A stretch of 64,000 nt of DNA, taken from assembly GCA_963790065.1 (NCBI GenBank), contig CAWBNK010000005.1:62001-126000 (forward strand), in the 5' to 3' direction. The position numbers and the translations under genes are program-made. The notes under the pieces were generated by a model. That model saw only the letters and a list, made by a program, of their open reading frames with translations, ran no database searches and was not told where the DNA came from. Of the stretch, positions 45,648 to 54,430 are shown in pieces. The DNA is from Palsa-504 sp963790065. Lineage in GTDB: Bacteria; Actinomycetota; Actinomycetes; Streptosporangiales; Streptosporangiaceae. How positions within the stretch are numbered: the stretch's first letter is position 1; every line of letters begins with the position of its first letter.

Positions 45648-47524
45648 GGGTCTCCGTACTTAACCGGTCCACCGATCCGGCCGCTGCGCCCGGCCCCGTC
45701 CTAATCCCGCTGGCCTCACTACGGCGCCCTGGCCGCTGCCCCTACCTGACTACCGTCCTGACCGGCTGCGACGCGGCCGAGGATCGCGGGCCAGTTTGCC
45801 GCGTCGCAGTTCCCGCGTCCGTTTCCTTCATCCGCCCCTACGCTTTCCCCAAGCAGATCCGCTGCCCGTTTCCAGCCGAGTTTCCCGTTCCCGCGCGCTC
45901 CGGGCCTGGAATTACGCGAGGCCTTTCCACATATCCACGAATTCGCCTATGAATTACTGCAACCGGCAGACAAAAAGCGATTCCCCCAGGATTCTCATTT
46001 CGACCAAGAAAGGAATTCCCAAAAAGGAACCGCCACCGATAGACGCCACCGGCTCCGCCCCGCCGGCGCAACACGCGCCGCCCCCGCGCCGGACTGCGCA
46101 GCGGCGTCGGTTCTGCTAGGCATCCTCGGGCTGCTGGTCACCGCATTGACAGTGACCGCCAACGAACAGACCCTGGTGGAGATGATCACCGACACCGCCC
46201 TGGAGACTGCGCGCTGCTGCCCGCGGTGCGGCAAGGCGGACACCCGAGTCAAGGAGCATCCACGGACCGCGCCCTGCGACGTGTTCACCGGGGACCGGCG
46301 GGTCCTGCTGACTGGTCCAAGACTCGCTGGCGCTGCTGCACACAGAGCTACGGTCAGGGGACTTTCACCGAGTGGCTGCCCGCCGTCAAGCGCCGAGCCC
46401 GGCTGACTTCACGGCTGCGGACCCGGCTCGGCGAGGCCGTCGGCTATGACCCATGCCGTCCGCGGCAGCGGTCCGCCGCTACGGCGTCTCGGACTGCACC
46501 GCCGCTCGCGCTTTCACCTCCTACGCCGATGAGCAGCTCTCTGACATGGACGAGCAGCAGGAGCCGGTATAGGCGGCTGGGGTGCATGAGTTCCGCCGCG
46601 GCGCTCCGGCCGACAGCACGGACCCGGAGACCGGCGAGATCACCCGGACCCGCTCCGATGGCTCACCCACCTGGTCGATCTCGGCAGCGTCGGCACCCTG
46701 GGCCTGGCCGAGGGCCGTACCGCCGCCGCGAAGAAAGACCTGCTCGCCGGGCACACAGCAACGCTGCGGTACCTGGCGATGGACATGTCCGCCACCTACC
46801 GCTCAGGCGCCCCGCCGGGGTCACCCTCGTCGCCGACGCATTTCACCTGGTCAAACTCGCAAACCGGAAGATAGACGACGCGTTCCGGCGGCTGGGCTAC
46901 CGCACCCAGCACGCGCACGAAGAACTCGGCCTGCCCCGCCCGCTGCACTACATGCTCCGCTACAACATCGAGAACCTCGCGCCAGAGCACCTGGCCACCA
47001 TCATCGGCGTGCTGGACGCCGACGCCGACGGCCAGCAGATCGCCGCTGCCTGGATCGCTAAGGAGCACCTGCGCGAGCTGCTGGCTCTGCGCTTCACTCG
47101 CACCCATGTCACCCACGCGCCCAGCGCGGTCCGCGACAAGCTGGCCAGCTTCTACATATGGTGCGCGGACAACGACAGCATCCCCGAGATAAAAACCCTC
47201 GCCAAGACCATAAGCAAATGGCAGCAGCCGGTCATCGACGCCGTACTGACGGGCTATTCCAACGCGAAAGCCGAAGCGCAAACCGCACCGCGAAACTCGC
47301 CGCCAGGAACGCCCGCGGATTCGCGAACCCGGAGAACCAGATCCGCCGGGTCCGCATGGCTACCACCCGCGCCGCCCGGCAGGCAAGGAAAGAGCCGCGC
47401 CGCAGCCGGTCACGGAAGGTAGCCAGGAAGGCGGCCGCCAGGGCGCCTTAGGGACGGCCGGCGGGATCAGGACGGGCAGGGCGCAGAAGCCGGATCGGTG
47501 GCACCCGGTTAAGTACGGAGACCC
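45648..47524 (+). mobile_element. ISL3-like insertion sequence, 1.88 kb
   Basis: The left end GGGTCTCCGTACTTAACCGG (45648-45667) is matched in inverse by 47505-47524. With a small gap, the similarity extends to about 33-35 bp (45648-45680 and 47490-47524). Both sides are flanked by GTGGCCAC (45640-45647 and 47525-47532), an 8-bp target duplication as expected for ISL3; that target is itself palindromic. The single transposase gene inside is frameshifted. About 460 bp at the left end before the transposase start hold no recognisable gene. Confidence 0.85.
46146..47451 (+). pseudogene. ISL3-family transposase, multiply frameshifted
   Basis: Fragments in all three frames line up with an ISL3 transposase. 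In order they are the zinc-ribbon N-terminus (ARCCPRCGKADTRVKEH, TRWRCCTQSYGQGTFTEWLP), the RNase H-like core near 46600-46760 (DPETGEITRTRSDG), VTLVADAFHLVKLANRKIDD, LYIW-type helical C-part and the final ANPENQIRRVRMATTR basic tail. At least four frame changes are needed. Start and stop are approximate outer limits. The element cannot make a full transposase as written. Confidence 0.8.
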
Positions 47525-47576
47525 GTGGCCACACGTGAACCAGGAACCAGCGCAGCATCCGAGTTTTGGTGAGGAA

Positions 47577-47750
47577 TTACCGCGCCTGGGACTTCCCGGG
47601 CCGACGCCGCATTCGCAGGGCACCCAGGAGAAGGGCACCGAGGAACACGACAATGCCGATGAACAGCAAGAACAACAGGCCCTTGACGACAACACCCACA
47701 ATGCCGAGCACGATCGCCACGAGCACGAGGAGTAGGAAAAAGGCAAGCAT
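47577..47750 (-). CDS. Small hydrophobic membrane protein, 57 aa
   Basis: Reads MLAFFLLLVLVAIVLGIVG..., two hydrophobic helices (about 1-20 and 24-46) and a basic tail RMRRRPGKSQAR. The ATG at 47750 has GGAG 6 nt upstream. Small membrane proteins of this kind are common next to stress genes in actinomycetes. It lies just outside the right end of the ISL3-like element and downstream of the PRC-barrel gene on the same strand, so they may share a transcript. Confidence 0.65.
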   Translation of the reverse strand: MLAFFLLLVLVAIVLGIVGVVVKGLLFLLFIGIVVFLGALLLGALRMRRRPGKSQAR

Positions 47751-47775
47751 GCGATGCTCCGCTCAGTCGTACTGG

Positions 47776-48174
47776 TCAGCGGCGGGCCAGTTGCCGTTCA
47801 CCGCTGGTGCCTGCCTGATATGTCAGGCCGTAGTGCTTGAAGATGGCCTCTTCATCGGCCGCTGGCAGCTCGCCGTCAGTGCTGATCGAGGGAGAATCCT
47901 TCACTTGCTTCCTGTCGTGAGCGACCTTGACGTATCCGGGACCCACGGTCGCCCGGGCGAGGGGAACGAACACCAGCCGGTGCCGGGTAGGCATCCCGAC
48001 CTTGACGGTGGCGAACGCTGGCAGGTCTGTGCTCGTGTCGACGTAGACGGCCTCCAGCTCCCCGATCTTGTGACCGTCGGAGTCAACAACGTCGTGGCCC
48101 CGCCACTCCCGGATGTCGCCTGCCTCGAACACGCCCGCCTTCCTCTCCACGGCTTTGCACGTACTCACAGTCAT
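47776..48174 (-). CDS. PRC-barrel domain protein
   Basis: A 132-residue protein with a PRC-barrel at about residues 20-95 (REWRGHDVVDSDGHKIGELEA, DLPAFATVKVGMPTRHRLVF). A C-terminal segment DEEAIFKHYGLTYQ is typical of stand-alone actinobacterial PRC proteins linked to stress or RNA metabolism. ATG at 48174. It is cargo of the tRNA-Ala element. The host also has a PRC domain in the 33.3-34.5 kb protein, but the two are not closely similar. Confidence 0.85.
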   Translation of the reverse strand: MTVSTCKAVERKAGVFEAGDIREWRGHDVVDSDGHKIGELEAVYVDTSTDLPAFATVKVGMPTRHRLVFVPLARATVGPGYVKVAHDRKQVKDSPSISTDGELPAADEEAIFKHYGLTYQAGTSGERQLARR

Positions 48175-48576
48175 TCCCGCATGGGATGCCGTATGGAATC
48201 AGCGTAGTCCTGCCGTGGTGCTGCCGTCCTGCGCGCGTGTGCTCGTCTCCTCCCCCGTCCTCTTGATAGGTGCCGGGTCTTTCCGGGGAAGATCACTGCT
48301 CAAGGGTGGCGCGCCTCGGGAGGTTCGCCGCGCGCGTTTCGGGCCTGGCCTTCGCCTGGCCGCCGCCTCATCCGGCCCGCCGCCTACGCCGCATGCCTGA
48401 ACCTGCTCGACGGGAAGAGCGTCTAAGTTACGGCAGCTGTAGTTCGTGACTTTGAGGTTGTTGGCGCAGGTCAGGCGGTGACCGGGTAGAGGTAGTTATT
48501 CAGCCTGAGTCACGGGCGTCAGGTGATGGCCGGCCTGTGGTGGCTGCCGCGCACTCAGCGCGGGTTGAGCCTGGCG

Positions 48577-49170
48577 TCATGGCAGGCAGGCATCGACGAG
48601 TTCGCGGATCGCGGCTGTGGTCTGGTCCGGGCTAAGGCCCAGTTCGCGGCGCAGGAGGCGCCAGGTGGCAAGGTCGGTGACGGCGGTGAGCTGGGCCAGC
48701 TTCCGGCGGCGGGTGGCGGGGGGCAGCGTGGCCAGGGCTGGCCCGTAGGCCCTGGTGACCCAGTCGCGGTGATAACGGCGGCCTGCGTCGGTGATGGCCC
48801 GGATCGCGGCCACCCTGGCCTCCTGGGCCAGCAGGTATGCCTGCTCATCGCCCCAGCGCTCGTAGTGGGCGACGAGGTGGGTGATGTCTCCGGGCGGGGC
48901 GGCCTCGCGATCGGCGCGGATCTGGCCGGACCGCTCATCGGCGGCGGCGGCGAACAGTTCCTCCTTGGACCCGAACCGGCGCAGCACGGTCTGGACGGTC
49001 ACTCCGGCGCGCTCGGCGATGTCCGGGAGGGACACCTGGTCGTATGGCCGCTCGGCGAACAAGGCGCGGGCGGCGGCGGTGATTGCCTGGGCGGTGGCCT
49101 CGGCGGCCTGGGCCCGGGCCCGCATGCGGTAGGGCCGCTGCCGCAGGCCTTGACTTCCGCCAGACTTCAT
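48577..49170 (-). CDS. TetR-family regulator (transposon cargo)
   Basis: A 197-residue TetR protein. The helix-turn-helix at about 28-75 reads ALFAERPYDQVSLPDIAERA and VTVQTVLRRFGSKEELFAAA, and a helical effector domain follows. ATG at 49170 lies inside the operator-like repeats. It is divergent from the glycosyltransferase gene with only 63 bp between, a classic repressor/target pair, probably answering to the compound the enzyme modifies. Confidence 0.88.
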   Translation of the reverse strand: MKSGGSQGLRQRPYRMRARAQAAEATAQAITAAARALFAERPYDQVSLPDIAERAGVTVQTVLRRFGSKEELFAAAADERSGQIRADREAAPPGDITHLVAHYERWGDEQAYLLAQEARVAAIRAITDAGRRYHRDWVTRAYGPALATLPPATRRRKLAQLTAVTDLATWRLLRRELGLSPDQTTAAIRELVDACLP

Positions 49171-49207
49171 GTTAACAAGGCTAACATCAAAGTTTTCATG
49201 TTAACGT
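49169..49207. promoter_or_regulatory. TetR operator-like repeats
   Basis: ATGTTA-ACAAGGC-TAACAT (49169-49187) is a quasi-palindrome, and a further ATGTTAAC half-site follows at 49199-49206. The A/T-rich sequence covers the tetR start codon and lies about 30 bp before the glycosyltransferase start. Confidence 0.6.
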
Positions 49208-49233
49208 TATTATCATCGAATGGGCGGGACCCG

Positions 49234-50449
49234 ATGCGTGCGCTGTTCACCTTGCTGCCCGCCCGGGGCAGCCTGCAGCCGCTGCTTCCCGTGGCGCAGG
49301 CGATGCGGGCACGAGGCCACCAGGTCGCGCTGTGCTCCGCACCGCGCCTCCGCAACGACGTCGAGGCGCACGGCCTGACGTTCCTGCCTGCCGGACTGGA
49401 CTGGCACGTCTCGGACCCGGACTACATCGACGTGCTGTGCCAGGCCGCGGGCGGGCTGGCGTTCCCGCCGCTGGCCGGACAGGAACGGTTTGCCTGGGTG
49501 ATCGCCAACCTGTTCATCGGCGCGGCCGCCCGGCGCATGCTGCCCGGCCTGATCGGTGTCGCGCGAGCGTGGTCGGCGGATCTGATCATCCGGGAGTCCC
49601 TGGAGTTCGCCGGCTGCGTGGCCGCGGAGGCACTCGGCCTGCCCCACGCCTCGGTGGCCGCCGCGGCCGATTCCGCGCTCGACCGCCGCCGCGAACTGGC
49701 CGGGCCGCTCGCCCCGTTGCGCCAGCAGGCGGGCCTGCCGGCCGATCCGGACGGCGACATGGCATTCCGCTACCTTCACCTGTGCTTCACACCGCCCGGC
49801 TTTGACGGTCCAGGGGCCCGGTTCCCGCCCACAGCACGCTTCTTCGCGCACCACAGCACCCCCGCACCGCACGAGGACCTGCCGCCCTGGCTGGATCATC
49901 TCGCCGGACGCCCCACCGTGCTGGTCAGCATGGGCACGGTGTTCCACCGCACGCCCGGGCTGCACGAGACCATCCTCGCGGCCCTGCGCGACGAGCCGCT
50001 TCAACCTGCTCATCGCGCTCGGGTTCGACCAGGATCCCGTCCGCTTGGGACCGCTGCCGCCCCACGTGCGGGTCCAGCCCACGCTTCCCCAGGTGGCGCT
50101 GCTGCCACGGTGCGCGCTGCTGGTCTGCCACGGCGGCTTCAACAGCGTCAAAGAAGCACTCGCCGAAGGCATCCCGCTGGTCATCGTGCCGGTCGCCGGC
50201 GATCAGCCCTACTGCGCCCGGCGCTGCCAGGCCCTCGGGGTCGGCCGCGTCATCAGGCCAGCCGAGCGCAACGCCGCGGCGATCCGCGCAGCCGTGCGGA
50301 CGGTGCTGGGCGATCCCTCCTACCGCGAGCACGCACGGCACATGCGCGACGAAGCCTGTGAGCTCCCGCCGGCCGCCGCCGCCGTTACCGCGCTCGAGCA
50401 GGTCGCAGATAAGCACGCGGGACACCGGAGCTGCGCTGCCGGACCTTGA
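49234..50449 (+). pseudogene. UDP-glycosyltransferase (GT1, macrolide-type), apparent frameshift
   Basis: A GT-B glycosyltransferase of about 404 residues in two frames. The N-terminal acceptor domain starts MRALFTLLPARGSLQPLLPVAQ and includes GRPTVLVSMGTVFHRTPGL. The C-terminal donor domain has FNLLIALGFDQDPVRLGPLP and the nucleotide-sugar signature LVCHGGFNSVKEALAEGIP. The frames join near 49998-50005. Relatives inactivate macrolides or decorate polyketides. It is divergent from the TetR gene. The break is a small indel in otherwise clean sequence. Confidence 0.82.
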
Positions 50450-50673
50450 CGGGGCGGACGTCGCGCCCGGCCTGGTTCGAAGTGAACCCGACGGCCAGGT
50501 CGCGGCTTCCGGCGTCTGACCGGGCACAAGTCACCATGACGGGCGATCTCCCCGCATCATCCAGACGACGCGCCGCGATCAGCCCGCCAAAGCCGGCCGG
50601 CTTGCTCCTGCCGTGCCATCCAAAGCTGAATAGCTACGGGTAGAGGTGCGGCTGCCGCGATCATGATGGGTTT

Positions 50674-52026
50674 GTGAGACACGATCAAGACGCGGCAGTC
50701 GCTGCTGTCACGGTAGCGGATGATGCCCGGTCCGCGCTGCTGACGGATCTGCTGGGGCGGGTGGCCGGGTGCTTCCCCCGGCGGGAGACCCGGCAGTGCT
50801 GCGGGCAGATGCTGAGCGGGCTGCTGATGGTGCTGGAGGATCACAATTGCTGGACGATCGCCGAGGCAGTGGGCCATCGGGGGCCGCACCGGCTGCAGCA
50901 CCTGCTGTCGCGTGCGGTCTGGGACGACCAGGACGTCGTGGACATCGCAGCAGCGTGGGCGGTCAGCCACCTTGAGGACGGGGAGGCGGTGCTCATCGTG
51001 GACGAGACGGCCGATGAGAAGTCCTCGGCTGACGCGGCCGGCGCGGCCCGCCAGTACAGCGGCACGGTGGGCGGTGTCGCGCTGTGCCAGGTGGCGGTGA
51101 CCTTGACTTATGCCAGCGGCCGCGGGCATGCGCTGATCGGCCGGGCCTTGTACCTGCCCGAAGCGCGCGCCGCGGATGGCGAACACCGTGAGCTGGCCGG
51201 CGTCCCGGAGCAAGTCATGTTCGCCACCAAGCCCCAGCTGCCGGCGGCCTGCTGGAACGCGCGCACGTACCTGGGGATCCGCGCCGCCTTCGTCGCAGGC
51301 GATGAAGTGTACGGCGGCCGCCAGCTGCGCTGTGACATCCGCCAGCGCGGGATGGGCTATGTGATGGCAGTGCGGGCCAACCACACTCTCATCACAGGCT
51401 CAGGCCGCACCGTGACCGCCGCAGCGGCCGCCAGCATGATCCCGGCTCACGCCTGGCACCGGATGCGCACCGGATCCGGGACCAAGGGCACCCGCCACTA
51501 CGACTGGGCGATGCTGGAAGTGACCAGCGACGATACTCCCGACGGCGACGACGACGGGCACAGCGTCCTGCTGACCCGGCGGCACCGCTATACCGGCACG
51601 CTGTCGTTCTACCGGTGCTGGACACCCGGCCCGGTCCCGCTGTCCCGGCTGATCGCCATCGCGGTGGCCAGGTGGCGCATCGAGAGGAAGATCACCAGCT
51701 CGCCAAGCAGGGCACCGGCTTGGACGCCGGGCAGGTCATCCGCTGGAAGTCCTGGCACCGCTGGACCGCGATCTGCCTGCTCTCCTACATCTACCTCACC
51801 GTCGCCGTAGCTCTCCAACGCCAGCAAGAGGCCGGCCAGACCTGGACGCCGGGCTGATCCCGATCACCGTCCCGGAGCTGCTGCGGCTCCTGCGTGACAT
51901 CGTCATCCCACCGCCCCGGCGAGACCGGGCCCACCGGCTGCACTGGTCAGCCTGCGACGCCGCCACCAGCACCGCGCCCGCCAAGCCCACCGACGCTGGA
52001 ACGCCTACGCTGAGACAGCACCATGA
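50674..52026 (+). pseudogene. IS701/IS4-like DDE transposase, frameshifted
   Basis: The first 340 residues are an intact DDE transposase core: ARSALLTDLLGRVAGCFPRR, CWTIAEAVGHRGPHRLQHLL, VLIVDETADEKSSADAAGAA (first Asp), FVAGDEVYGGRQLRCDI (second Asp) and IAIAVARWRIE (Glu region). After about 51685 the sequence moves to another frame (DHQLAKQGTGLDAGQVIRW), again near 51845 (IPITVPELLRLLRDIVIPPP) and again near 51955 (RRRHQHRARQAH), ending at 52026. Three small indels are needed. The gene lies at the right end of the 3.6-kb transposon. Confidence 0.8.
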
Positions 52027-52052
52027 TCACAACGAACTACACTGCCGTATAA

Positions 52053-53435
52053 GTGGCGGGCAAGCGAGCCAACGGCGAAGGGTCCATCTTCCCCTACCGC
52101 ACCGGGTACGCCGCATACGTGTGGGTAACCCAGCCGGACGGCTCGCGCCGCCGGAAGTGGGTCTACGGCAAAACGCGCGAGGAAGTTCACGACAAGTGGC
52201 TCACCCGCCATGCCGCTGCGAAGCGGGGACCTGTCGTCACCAAAGTGCCGACGCTGGCCGAATACCTGGCGTACTGGCTGGCTGAGATCATCAAGCCCAA
52301 CCGTGAGCCGAACACATACTCGCAGTACGAGCTGTTTTCGCGGCGTTACATTATTCCGGGCCTCGGAAGTAAGCGGATAGACCGGCTCACTGTTCGGGAT
52401 GTGCAGATGTGGCTGAACAAGCTGCCTGGCATCTGCCGGTGCTGCACCCAGGGCAAGGATGCCAGCCGATGTGAGGACAAGCGGCGATGCTGCGCGATCG
52501 GGCATTGCTGCCACGATTACCCGAGCAAGCGCACCATCAAGATCGCCCGCGACACACTGCGCGTCGCGCTTAGCCAGGCATGGCGGGAAGAACTCATCTC
52601 ACGCAACGTCGCCGCTATGGTCCAGCTTCCCGCAGCACGGCGGACGACTAAGCGAGGTCAGGCCTGGGATGTAGATGAGGCCCGAACCTTCCTCGAATCC
52701 GCCTATACCGATTATGACCCGCTGTATCCGCTGTGGGTCCTGATCCTCATCCTCGGCCTGCGCAAAGGCGAAGCGCAGGGGCTCATCTGGCCATCGGTCG
52801 ATCTGGGCAAGTCCGAGATCTCGCTGGAATGGCAAGTCCAGCGGGTCGGCCGCGAGCTGATCCACAAGCAGCACCTGAAGACTGACGGCAGCACCGACGT
52901 TCTCCCGCTACCGGAAATCTGCCTCGCCGCGCTGACGCTCCAGCGCAAGGCCCAAGACCGCATGCGCGCCCGGCTAGAACAAGGCGGCGGCACCTGGCCC
53001 CATGATGGCCTCGTGTTCACCACGCGCACGGGCCGGGCGATCGAGCCACGTGCAGTCAGTCGCCGTTTCGACCTGCGTTGTACCAAGGCTGGCGTGCGGC
53101 GTATCCGGGTCCATGACACTCGCCGCACCTGCGGCTCGCTGCTCGCCGCGCTCGACGTGCACCCGCGCGTGGCCATGCAGATCCTGCGGCACAGCAAGAT
53201 CTCGATCACGATGGAGATCTACACCATGGTGCCCGACAAGGATACTCTCGCGGCGCTCAAGCGCCTCAGCGACGCCCTCGGCTCCCCCGATGCCACCTGC
53301 CCGATGATGCCGGGTAGCCACACGTTGCTGTACGCCGCTGCTGTATATGGGGGACAGGAGTTCGAAAAATTGGTGGAGCTAAGGGGACTCGAACCCCTGG
53401 CCTTCTGGATGCAAACCAGACGCTCTTCCAGCTGA
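52053..53435 (+). CDS. int: Tyrosine integrase of the tRNA-Ala element
   Basis: A 460-residue tyrosine recombinase of actinomycete integrative elements. The N-terminal arm-binding domain reads RANGEGSIFPYRTGYAAYVW, the core-binding domain is at about 65-125, and a Cys-rich insert (CRCCTQGKDASRCEDKRRCC) precedes the catalytic domain. Catalytic residues are seen in ILGLRKGEAQGL (Arg), VHDTRRTCGSLLAAL (His-x-x-Arg), ILRHSKISITMEIYTMV (His and the nucleophile Tyr). The last 20 or so residues are coded by the att site. The GTG start overlaps the transposon target duplication, and no ribosome-binding site remains upstream. Confidence 0.93.
   Translation: MAGKRANGEGSIFPYRTGYAAYVWVTQPDGSRRRKWVYGKTREEVHDKWLTRHAAAKRGPVVTKVPTLAEYLAYWLAEIIKPNREPNTYSQYELFSRRYIIPGLGSKRIDRLTVRDVQMWLNKLPGICRCCTQGKDASRCEDKRRCCAIGHCCHDYPSKRTIKIARDTLRVALSQAWREELISRNVAAMVQLPAARRTTKRGQAWDVDEARTFLESAYTDYDPLYPLWVLILILGLRKGEAQGLIWPSVDLGKSEISLEWQVQRVGRELIHKQHLKTDGSTDVLPLPEICLAALTLQRKAQDRMRARLEQGGGTWPHDGLVFTTRTGRAIEPRAVSRRFDLRCTKAGVRRIRVHDTRRTCGSLLAALDVHPRVAMQILRHSKISITMEIYTMVPDKDTLAALKRLSDALGSPDATCPMMPGSHTLLYAAAVYGGQEFEKLVELRGLEPLAFWMQTRRSSS
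53373..53416 (-). repeat. Right attachment site within tRNA-Ala
   Basis: 44-bp copy identical to 45363-45406. Here it forms the 3' part of the intact tRNA-Ala gene and also the 3' end of the integrase coding region. The element restores the tRNA on insertion. Confidence 0.95.
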
Positions 53436-53446
53436 GCTATAGCCCC
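53374..53446 (-). tRNA. tRNA-Ala (UGC)
   Basis: A 73-nt cloverleaf on the minus strand: acceptor GGGGCTA pairs with TAGCTCC, including the G3-U70 identity pair of tRNA-Ala; D-arm GCTCAGCTGGAAGAGC; anticodon loop TTTGCAT with anticodon UGC; T-arm GGGGTTCGAGTCCCC; discriminator A. CCA is not encoded. It is the integration target of the adjacent element. Confidence 0.97.
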
Positions 53447-53518
53447 GAGATGTCTTCCCAAGGGTACCCGCTGCGCCCTGGTTAGAGCGCGTACCTGGTA
53501 AGGACGCGGCCCGCGGGC

Positions 53519-54382
53519 CTATTTCAGCAGGCGGGAAAGGCGGCGGTCGGCGAGGGGCTTGCCGCCGGTCTGGCAGGTCGGGCAGTACTGCAGGGCGGAG
53601 TCGGCGAAGGAGACTTCCCTGATGGTGTCGCCGCACACCGGGCAGGCCTGACCCGCCTTGCCGTGGACGCGCAGGCCGCTCTTCTTCTCGCCCTTCAGGT
53701 CCGCAGCGGCCAGGCCCGCCGAGCGCTTGACGGCATCGGCCAGCGTGGTCTTGATCGCGTCGTAGAGAGTGGCCACCTCGTCGGGGGTCATGCTGGAGGC
53801 GATCTTGAACGGTGACATCCTGGCCACGTGCAGCACCTCGTCGGAGTAGGCGTTGCCAATGCCGGCGATGATGCCCTGATCCCGCAGTACGCCCTTGATC
53901 TGCGTCCGGCGGCCGGACAGCAGGCCGGACAGCGTATCCAGGGTGAAATCCGCGGCCAGCGGGTCCGGCCCGAGGGTGGCCACGCCCGGCACCTCGGCGG
54001 GATCGCGGACCAGGTAGACAGCCAGGCGCTTCTTGGTGCCCTGCTCGGTCAGGTCGAATCCCGAGCCGTCATCGAGCCGCAGCCGGAACGCCAGCGGGCT
54101 CTTGCCCGGTTTCGGCGGCGCGGTGGGCAGTTCGTCGCGCCAGCGCAGCCAGCCGGCCCGGGCCAGGTGCGTGATCAGGTGCAGGCCCTGGTCGGTGGAC
54201 AGGTCCAGGAACTTGCCGTGCCTGCCGACCCCGGTGATCACCTGGCCGGTCAGCGCGGTCAGCGGCGGGTCGAACGTCTTGAGCACCGAGAACGAGGCGG
54301 CGTCGGCACGCGCGACAGCGTGACCCGTCGCGTGCTCGCGCAGGAAGGCGGCCAGCGACTCCACTTCCGGCAGTTCCGGCAT
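53519..54382 (-). CDS. Fpg/Nei-family DNA glycosylase
   Basis: A 287-residue base-excision repair enzyme. Mature residues Pro2-Glu3 (PELPEVE) are the catalytic nucleophile and acid. The helix-two-turn-helix region has DQGIIAGIGNAYSDEVLHVARM, and the C-terminal zinc finger reads CPVCGDTIREVSF...YCPTC. The family removes oxidised purines (Fpg) or pyrimidines (Nei); a housekeeping mutM usually lies elsewhere next to rnc, so this is probably the second actinobacterial paralogue. ATG at 54382. It is upstream of tRNA-Ala on the same strand. Confidence 0.93.
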   Translation of the reverse strand: MPELPEVESLAAFLREHATGHAVARADAASFSVLKTFDPPLTALTGQVITGVGRHGKFLDLSTDQGLHLITHLARAGWLRWRDELPTAPPKPGKSPLAFRLRLDDGSGFDLTEQGTKKRLAVYLVRDPAEVPGVATLGPDPLAADFTLDTLSGLLSGRRTQIKGVLRDQGIIAGIGNAYSDEVLHVARMSPFKIASSMTPDEVATLYDAIKTTLADAVKRSAGLAAADLKGEKKSGLRVHGKAGQACPVCGDTIREVSFADSALQYCPTCQTGGKPLADRRLSRLLK

Positions 54383-54430
54383 GCTTCACAGTCTGCCATG
54401 TGCGGCGCGAACTCTCCTCACGCGCCGTGG

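Larger units (their letters stand above)
48429..52049. mobile_element. IS701-like transposon carrying tetR and glycosyltransferase cargo, 3.6 kb
   Basis: Left end TACGGCAGCTGTAGTTCGT (48429-48447) and right end ACGAACTACACTGCCGTA (52032-52049) are inverted copies differing by one extra C. Both are flanked by TAAGT (48424-48428 and 52050-52054), a 5-bp target duplication. The IS701/IS4-type transposase lies at the right end; a TetR gene and a divergent glycosyltransferase fill the left 2 kb. The right-hand TAAGT contributes the first two bases of the integrase GTG start, so the insertion split the integrase from its upstream region. Confidence 0.75.
45363..53416. mobile_element. Integrative element in tRNA-Ala(UGC), about 8.05 kb
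   Basis: Bounded by 44-bp identical copies of the 3' part of tRNA-Ala: the left copy is isolated (45363-45406) and the right copy (53373-53416) is part of the intact tRNA gene. A tyrosine integrase lies at the right end, pointing at the tRNA. Cargo is small: a membrane microprotein, a PRC-barrel protein, a nested ISL3-like element and a nested transposon with TetR and glycosyltransferase genes. No replication, excisionase or transfer gene is recognisable, so it looks like a reduced actinomycete integrative element. The insertion at the integrase start suggests it can no longer move. Confidence 0.9.

Noticed and set aside
48113..48400. 95-residue plus-strand frame before the transposon
   Set aside because: Overlaps the PRC-barrel gene antisense and has no family features; the 3' end of some lost gene before int may lie here (TAA at 48424), but it cannot be identified.
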